This document shows positions 51,135 to 59,600 of a stretch of DNA of 64,000 bases, in pieces. Both the position numbers and the translations under genes were made by a program. Source of the stretch: Chromera velia (taxonomy: Eukaryota > Sar > Chromeraceae); the NCBI GenBank assembly GCA_018398765.1, contig JAHBMJ010003272.1:1-64000 (forward strand), written 5' to 3'. How positions within the stretch are numbered: the first letter of the stretch is position 1; every line of letters starts with the position of its first letter. Under the pieces are notes generated by a model. It was not told the DNA's origin. It saw only the letters and a program-made list of their open reading frames with translations, and did not search any database.

Positions 51135-54100
51135 ACAGATGTCAACGAGTGCAGTGAAGGTACTCAGGAATGCACAGGAATCTCCACTTGCTCGAACACC
51201 CCTGGCGCTTTCCTTTGCGAGTGCCCCGAAGGATTCCATTCGCCTGTGGATCCGGGGAATGATTGTTCAGGTCAGTCAGTCAGGCAATGGGGTCGGGCCT
51301 AAAAGGACCTTTTCTTTCAATTTAGGCTTCCCTCGGCAAAACAGTGCGCGAGAGATCGAAACCAAGCAAAGAAGAATGACCGAAATTAATTTTTCAGGGG
51401 TGCTGGAGAGACAGAGGTGACACTCAAAAGTGCAAGATGCGGATTCATGAAGAAAAGTCTCGAATTCCTGCTGCATTTCTGTTGCAGAGAAAGTAAGTCG
51501 CGGAGGCTTCCGAAAAGGTGAAATGAAGGGTCGACAATCAGTGTTGGTATTCCTTCTCTTGTACATCGATCGATCTTTTTCCCTCTCCATTTTTTGCAGT
51601 GAAGATCGGTGACGGGAAGGTGAGGGGACCAGAACAATGCGACGACGGCAACACGCAGGCAGGCGACGGATGCAGCTCCACCGGCAAAATCGAGACAGGC
51701 TGGGAGTGCACGACACCTGGGGCTCCTTGCCATCGTCAGTCTGTGACTTGAGGAGCTCAGGCTTCCGTCAGAACTTGTAGTCAAAGAAACAACGATCATT
51801 AATTCTGCTTTCTGTGGGCGTGACATGCATTCAAAATCTGGGTCGTCCGCATAAGAGCTGGATCCTCTTTTTCTCTGGAGAAACATTGCACGAACATCTC
51901 GCATGTTCAGAGTGCTTTTCAGTCATCCACACGTATTTCCTGCACTTCTGCAGCAAAATGCGGAGACCGCCTTCTCAGAGGGCACGAGACCTGCGACGAC
52001 GGCAACGAGGAGGACGGAGACGGGTGCAGCTCCTCTTGCCACACAGAGCACCCCACAGCATGGATCTGCCCTCCTGAAGGGGGACTTTGTGAACGTCAGT
52101 CAGTGTTCATTCTTCAGGGTGCGCATATTCTGCTGTCCTACAGAGTTCATCGTTGTCCCATGCCATGTGTTTTCAGCGGCGTTTTGTCTGCCACAGCCAT
52201 TTGAGTCTCGTGAGCTACCTTTCAGCCATCAGTGGAGAAGACGGCAAAAATGTCATCGTCTTTTGCAGCACATTTCATCTCGTATTGCTCATGCTGAATA
52301 TGAGAGGTGGCTTTGACCGCCTAGGCGCCAGCTGTCTGTGAATCTTCATGATTGCTAACGGATTGATTGAGCTTGGGAAATGGTTATCCATCCATTTCTG
52401 CAGCAAACTTGGAGGATTGTCTCCTGGTGGGCATTGAGGAGTGTGCCGACGGGAACCGACAGAACAGAGATGGGTGTTCCTCCGATGGGCTGAAGGAAGA
52501 GGGGTGGGAATGCCCTGAACTCTGCAAGCCTTGCATTGGTCAGTTCTGCATTGTTTCATGTGCTCATACATGGATGGATGGCTGGCTGGGTGGATGCGTG
52601 CATGTATAGAGAGAGCTCTTTTTGCTCAGGCTGCTCTTTTTTGAGCGTTTGATCACTCTCTTACTCCCAAAGCTTGCCACTACAATCTTCCTTTTACATC
52701 CCGAGCGTGTTTTGCGTGTGTTCCAATCGATCGACAAAAGAAAGCAGGGTGGGTGGACAGAAAAGAAAAAACAAAACAGCCGACGACTTGTTTTTGCAAT
52801 ACTCCATTCACTCCCTGACTAGCTTCAATGATCGAAACTTGCTTGCAGAGGTCCACGGAGACGGCACGCTGGTCGGTGCCGAGGCCTGTGACGATGGGGA
52901 TGCCGAGAGAGGAGACGGTTGCTCTCAGGGGAGGATTGAGGACGGATGGGAATGCGATGGGGAACCGTCAGTGTGCACAGGTACGTGTGTTTTTGGCTTC
53001 TTGAAAAAAGTTGTACTCTAGAATGTACAATACAGACAGGGAAGGAAAGTGGAAGAAGCGTCTCCGTCCCACGATGAGACTTTGCTGCAAATTTTTTGTT
53101 TCTCCATCCAAAGTTTTCTCTTTGCTTCTGTGCCTCTGTTGGTTTTGCTTGACTTCGCCACTCGCTGAGATAAGCGAGAAGATTCCTTGCCAAATACATG
53201 TATTCGTGAATGAATGAATGAATGAATTAATGAATGAATGAATGAATGAGTGCTTGCAGACATCGACGAGTGCGACCCCTCCCAACCCAGACACACATGC
53301 TCTGCCCAAGCTGTATGCACAAACGTGTCGCCAGCAGAGGGAAAGTTCCTGTGCGCGTGCAATCAGGGATGGAACGGAAACGGGCACTCGTGTGACGGTC
53401 AGTCCGTAAGCCAAACTTCTTTTCAGCTGCCGCGTGCAGACTTTGCCGTGCTTCGTTCAGTTTGAAGGAATTTGGTCTTTTCATGATGACCACCCTGAGC
53501 ATCTGGGGTAAAGACAGCTTGAGGTCCTTTCTGTGTTTTCTGTTTTCTCTGCATGCAGATGTCAACGAGTGCAGCAGTGGAGGTCACAACTGTGACCCCC
53601 ACGCGGTCTGCACGAATCTGATGGGGTCCTTCTCGTGTGCGTGCGGGGAAGGGTGGACAGACACGACAACCGATGGGTCCAAACCGAGAGGAACGGAATG
53701 TGAAGGTCAGTCGATCTTGGAGCTTCCGATATCGCATAGAGGATGCTACATGCATCAATACATGCATGCATGGTTGCATGACAGGGCTGGTTTTGTGTCT
53801 GTATCGCTTTCATCGTAGGACTTCTTTCTGCCTGGAGGGGGCGAGCAGCAGTTTTCGTTTGTCATGTGCCGACGGCTCGAGGATGAGGAAAACTTCAATC
53901 GGGTCGATATAGGATGTCATTTCTGTTTCCGATTGTTTTTGGTGTTTGTGCTTTGGGTGTGTGACCGATCGCTTGGTCCTCCTGGCCGTCTGATCAAATG
54001 ACTCAACGGATTTGTGTCTGCATGCAGCTGTGGTTGGTGACAGCACCCGAGTCGGATGGGAGGAGTGTGACGATGGCAACGTTGATGAGGGAGACGGGTG

Positions 54101-56616
54101 CTTTCAGGGCAGGATCGAGGACGGGTGGGAGTGCGCGCATTCCAACGACGGACCCTCAGAGTGCCATGGTCAGGGGAGATGAGATGCAGTTGAGAGAATA
54201 TTGAATGTCCATCTTTCTGCATGTTAAGGGTGGACGCTGGCTGTTTGGGTTTGTTTGCCTGGAAAGAGGGTTGGAGGGTTTCTTTTGATTCATGATTCGA
54301 TCCTTTTCGAAAGAAAGAGAGAGAGAAGAGATGTGCGAATGACTCTTGCACCGCTGTTTTCCTTTCGTTATGTTTCTTCGCTTTTCCTGTTTTGGTTGTG
54401 CTTTCCCGGCAGTCTACGCAAAAGGAAAAACGAGTGTCACTGCGGAAAGGGTTCGCATTAAAGTTCAAGTGAGCGAAAGATCAGTTGTTCTCCTATTCTA
54501 AGTCCGTGTTTTTGTCTCTCTTCACTTTTGTTCTTTCTTCTCTGCAGACAAGGACGAGTGCAGTCAGGGGGTCCACAACTGCAACGCCCAGGCGTCATGC
54601 ACGAACAAGGCGCCGTCAGACGGGAAATTTGAGTGCACATGCAAGGAGGGATGGGAGGGGGACGGCGTCTCGTGCAATGGTTTGTCTTCAGATTAGTCTC
54701 TGTAGGCTTTGTTTTTCTCGTTTGTTGATTAAGAGGGACGGGGTTGCAGCTTTTTTCCGTAGCTGTTTCTCTTTTGATCGATCCTGTCGGTCGGTCTTGC
54801 CGTCTTCCAACTCATCAATGAGCGCTGCGATTTTTGTTGTATTTCCTCTCCAGCGTCTTCATGCAGACGGATCATCGTTTTGTATCTCCTTGACGAAAAA
54901 AGTCGGAAATCGCTTCTTTTCATTTCTCTTGCGCAGACAAACCAGGGGTCTCTTTTCAATAGCATCGACCGGGCTTCAAATTTGGACATGGGCATAGACC
55001 TGTACACGTACAGACAAATGAACCATAAGAAGAGTTCGAAAGCTTCCTTCTGCTTTGTTTCTGTTGTATCCTTGCAGACATCAACGAATGCCTCCAAGAG
55101 GCCGATGACTGCTCAGAAAAAGCCTCCTGTTCCAACACCGATGGATCCTTCCAGTGCGAGTGCCCACTCGGGTGGCATTGGGAGGACCCCGACGCAGCTC
55201 CGGGAACAACCTGCTCGTGTGAGTCCGTTGAGGGGAAGTTGCATAGAAAAGGCATGGAGGGACGTGACCGAGCTACCAGGAGTCGGACGAATCCCCTTTT
55301 CCTTGTATCTCTGTCGCTCTAGCTCCCTCTCTGTCTCTCTCTGTTGGTTTGATTCTCTATGTGTTTGTGATTGTTTGTCTTTTTGTGTGTCTGTTTGTCT
55401 AGCGGTTGGTCTTTGTAAGTGTATGGGTGGCAGTTCTCTGCTGTGAATCATGTATTTTGCTTCTACCTGAAACCATACATGTGTCTCAATTTGTAGACGA
55501 ACATCTGCGCGTAATCCTCGAGTCATGCTGTAATTGTGTGCAGCCCTGGTTGGAGACGGCATCATCGCGCCTCCAGACGAGACATGCGATGACGGAAACG
55601 CGGACAGCTACGACGGCTGCTCTGCGACTGGAGTGCCGGAGCCTGGCTTTGATTGTGTGGTGGAGGGCGCATTGTGCGAAAGTGAGTGGATGAAATCAGT
55701 GTATTTGCGTTCCATAAGAATCATGCGCATTCATTTCTTTATCGCATCAGCAAAAGGACCTGAGCTCTGGAGGCTTCTGTCTGTCATCGAATTTAAGGAA
55801 CAAGGGTGGTGCTGAAACCAGATTGATTTGAATAAGATGATCGTCATGGCTTGATGGAACTGTTCATGCCCGACCTCTCTATGAATGGACACATGCAGAC
55901 ATCGACGAGTGCACGACTGCCACTAGTCCCCTCTGTCACTCCCTGGCGACCTGCCTGGACACAGTCGGCAGCTTCACCTGCACGTGCAACTTTGGCTACA
56001 GGGGAGACGGCCAGACTTGCCAGGGTGGGTTTGTGGGCAGAGACAGGGAGAGAGGGAAGGGGGGGGAAGGCGTCAGATATGTTTTTTGACGGCGAGAGAA
56101 GAGTCAGGGGGTGCGGGAGAGTGAGAAATGGATATCGCAGCCTGCTCGGAAGATTTCTGTTTTGTAGTTCTGTTTGTTGAGGTCAGACATTGACGGCACA
56201 TTTTTCCGCATCAACAGATCTGGAATTCGATGAGAAGGAGGCGCACATGTGCAGACATTGCTTCGACATCGGCCCTTCGAATCATCAAGTGAGTGCATTC
56301 ATTCTCCTTCTCTCTTAGTCTCCTGCCTGCACGACGTTGCATGCAGAGAACGTCGGAGACGGCATCGTGACAGGCGATGAAGAGTGCGACGACGGCAACG
56401 AGACAGATGGAGACGGCTGCAGCTCCAGTGGGCGGCTGGAGGACGGCTTTCGGTGTCCTGTGCCTGGATCGCCTTGCGAGGGTCAGCATACACTGAAGAA
56501 ACAATCATTTGAGGGGTCCTGTCTCAATTTGGGGGATCTTGCTCATCTTTTACTTGCCTTCTTCTTCAGAACATATCGGAATCTGCCCACACATTGATTG
56601 CAGCACACGTGTGTGT

Positions 56617-56658
<42 letters not shown>

Positions 56659-59600
56659 GTGTGTGTGTGTGTGTTTGTGTGTTTGTGTGTTTGTGTGTGT
56701 GTGTGTGTGTGCGTGCGTGTGTGCAGATATCCAGGAGTGCGCTGAGGGCCTCCACGACTGCGACGAATCCGCCGAGTGCGTTGAGTGGAGCTTCGGCCTT
56801 GGTTTTGATCTCTTCTTCAAGTTCATCTGCAGGTGCAAAAACGGTTTCATTGGAAACGGCCGGATCTGCAACCTCAGTCAGTCACCGTGTGTCTAAAGTT
56901 TGTAAGGTGGATTCAAGCCATTCATTTTCCACCATTTGAGATCACTTCAGCCCGCAAAAAGGCATTATGTAGCTTCATGAAGTCGGTCACAATGTACTCC
57001 TGCGAATCAGCCCATGCCACACGAGTTCGAATCCGACCCGAACGAAGTGCGCGCACATGAATCATTAATTTGCGTCTGCAGTCGAAGACGGTCCCCCCGA
57101 CATCAACTACACATGGTGTTCTCCGCATGCGACCGTCGTGGGGCCCCTCTCCGACGAGACGTGCATGTGCAATCAGGGGTACCGAGGCGACGGGGCACAG
57201 TGCGAAAGTGAGTCTGCATGTCCTTCAAATTCGAACCAAGAATCAGATGATGAACGCCATTCAATTTGCTGGGGTCCTTTCTGAAGGAATTTCTCTCGAC
57301 ATTCCCGTTGGTAGTGTGATCGATCGCATTGCACATTCAGCGCTTGTCCAGATCTTACAGTCGAAGTGGTTTGAATATCTGCAAAAACGATGAGAGGGAA
57401 TGACATTGTACTATGGTCGTCATGCCGGTGTACTTTCCGATACAAAGGGAGAGAGAAGCACATGAATGCATCTTGATTGCAGACGTCGATGAATGTGCGG
57501 AAGGAAACCACAACTGTGCCCAGGAGGCGACCTGCACGGACGGTGTGGGCAGTTTCTCCTGCGAATGTTCTGGCGGCTCTCACGGGACGGGAACCTCCTG
57601 CATCGGTGGGTCGGTCGGCTTGTTTGCTTCCTTCCTTCCTTCCTAGACATACAGCGTGGGCTTGCAGGTGCATCAAAGTTACCATGCACTCCGAAACATG
57701 GTTCCATTCTGTATGTATGCACCCTGCATGCATGATGGGGCTCTCCCATGTATGTTTCGTTGAAGCTCGAATATGCTTTCGTGCCGTCAGATAGCACATG
57801 AGTCAATTTGCGCTGGTTTTCCCCGTCTCCCTCCTTTTTTTCTCTGCCTGCCTGCCGTCCTGCAGAGAATGCCAATGGCGTCGTCCCTGCACCGACCAAC
57901 ACTCTTCCTCTGACAGTTCGAAGCGGAGACTGGAGAAACATCCCTCCCTTCCTCCCTTCACTGATTGTGATCGTCACTGTGAACTATGTCGCTCCAGCCG
58001 AGTACCTCCCTCTCTCCTTCGGGCTCTGGGTGACGGAAGTTGCAGACGCAGCAGGAGACCCAATTCTGGGCGTCGACCTTCCTCCCGTCTATCTAGGCAG
58101 GGTGCTGGAGGGGGAGTCCGTCAGGGTCCTGCCCTTACTCGTCAGTCAGTCACAGAATTTCCCTCCCGACCAGGCATGCAGGCAGGCTTCTCTCTCACAT
58201 TCTCCGTTCTTCACTCATTTACCCAGTGGCCCTTTGAATTAAGAACAAACTTCTCACATATGCCCATTACTCGTTCCAGACATCCATTCAATCTGACCCC
58301 CTAATCTCTCTCTGTGCATGTTTGCATGTGTGTGTGTGTGTGTGTGTGTGTTTTATTCATGCAGCCCCTGCAAGGAGGTCACGAAGGCTGGTACGTCTTC
58401 ACTCTGGTTGCAATCGACAAGTGGGGTCGCCGGTCCGAACCTCTGAAGAGCGCCGCAGTCCTGTTGGACATCCCCCAGGCTCCTGACTCATCTGTCGACT
58501 GTTCTCTCTCCACCCACCCCTCCTGTGCTGTGGGTGTGGAGGCGTACGGCACCCGGGTAGGAGAGGTGACACTCCGCTCGCGTATGCAGCTCTCTGATAT
58601 TTCTGTGCTTGCACAGAGGCGGAAGGGATGGATTGGTGGGGAGCAAAGCATCGAAATCGGGGGTGGAAGGCGGCGGCTCCAGGCTGCAGGTACGGGAGGA
58701 AGAACTGCGGATGAGGTCAGTCTGTCTGTCAGTGCCCTCCCTTAAGATTCTTCCTGATTGAATTTCCCTCTCGTGCAGCTCTTTGCCCATTGTGTATGAG
58801 CACAGAGAAATGCCGAAGGTAGTAAAAAAAGCATTCATGTACCTGAAGTTGTGTGTTCACTCTTGAGATGTCGCCGCTTCGGTCTGCCGGTGCAGGTAAT
58901 GAACGAGGTCAATTTGATCAGCGCGTGGACGATGGAGACGGCCCGGACTGCCGGGATTCTGGATCACCCGGAGATCAAGGACGCCAGTGCACAGGCAGCC
59001 AGAGAGTCGGCAAAGGACATCGCACTGAATGCCCTCGACATCGTCAATGAAGAAGTCGCAGGCAATCTCTTCGGCCTGGCGAGTATTCTCGGGGTTTCCG
59101 ACCTTCCGTCCGGTGTGCTCGATAGAACGTCGGGAACCCTGGAGATGCTTCTGCAGGGAGCACACTCAATGGTGAGGAGGGAACTTCAAGGGGAGTTAAT
59201 TGTCCTTCAGTTGATGTTTCCCTCCCTAGCTGTGGTTCCATCACTTGTTTGCAGGGGTGGTTTCAAGCAAGAGACTTAATTCACATAGTTTACGTGGGGC
59301 GGGCCCTCTTTTCCCTTTTCCACTCTCTTCAGAGAGAAGTTTGCCGTCTGCATGTGAGATTTCTGTTGTTCATCTCCAAAAAACCCTCAGTTTCTAATGA
59401 ATGCACAACTAATTGGTTGCAGCTCACTGTGGGTCGACGTATGGACATTGTAGACCTAGACCTCACCTTCCGCACACTAGTGGTGGGTGAGAGCGCATTC
59501 CAGAGGGGCAAGAGCCTCCTGAATGCGCGCGCAAATGCAGAGGAAGAGAGTCTCCCGGATGAGGTCAAGGCAGGCCTCCAGACTGTAATGACAGGTGCCC

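Larger units (their letters stand above)
51139..57605 (+). other. Receptor exons 42-57: mixed EGF and DUF4215-type repeats
   Basis: EGF exons: 51139-51270, 53260-53397, 53559-53705, 54548-54679, 55078-55218, 55899-56024, 56727-56876, 57082-57207, 57483-57605. DUF4215-type: 51600-51734 (C), 51954-52094 (A), 52404-52538 (B), 52849-52980 (D), 54028-54168 (C-like), 55544-55681 (C-like), 56347-56481 (C). A third D-EGFa-EGFb-C-EGFc block runs 52849-54679. The EGF at 56727 has an extended hydrophobic loop ([14 protein letters not shown]). The one at 57082 is degenerate, with four cysteines visible. Most exons are phase 1 with standard splice sites. Confidence 0.82.
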
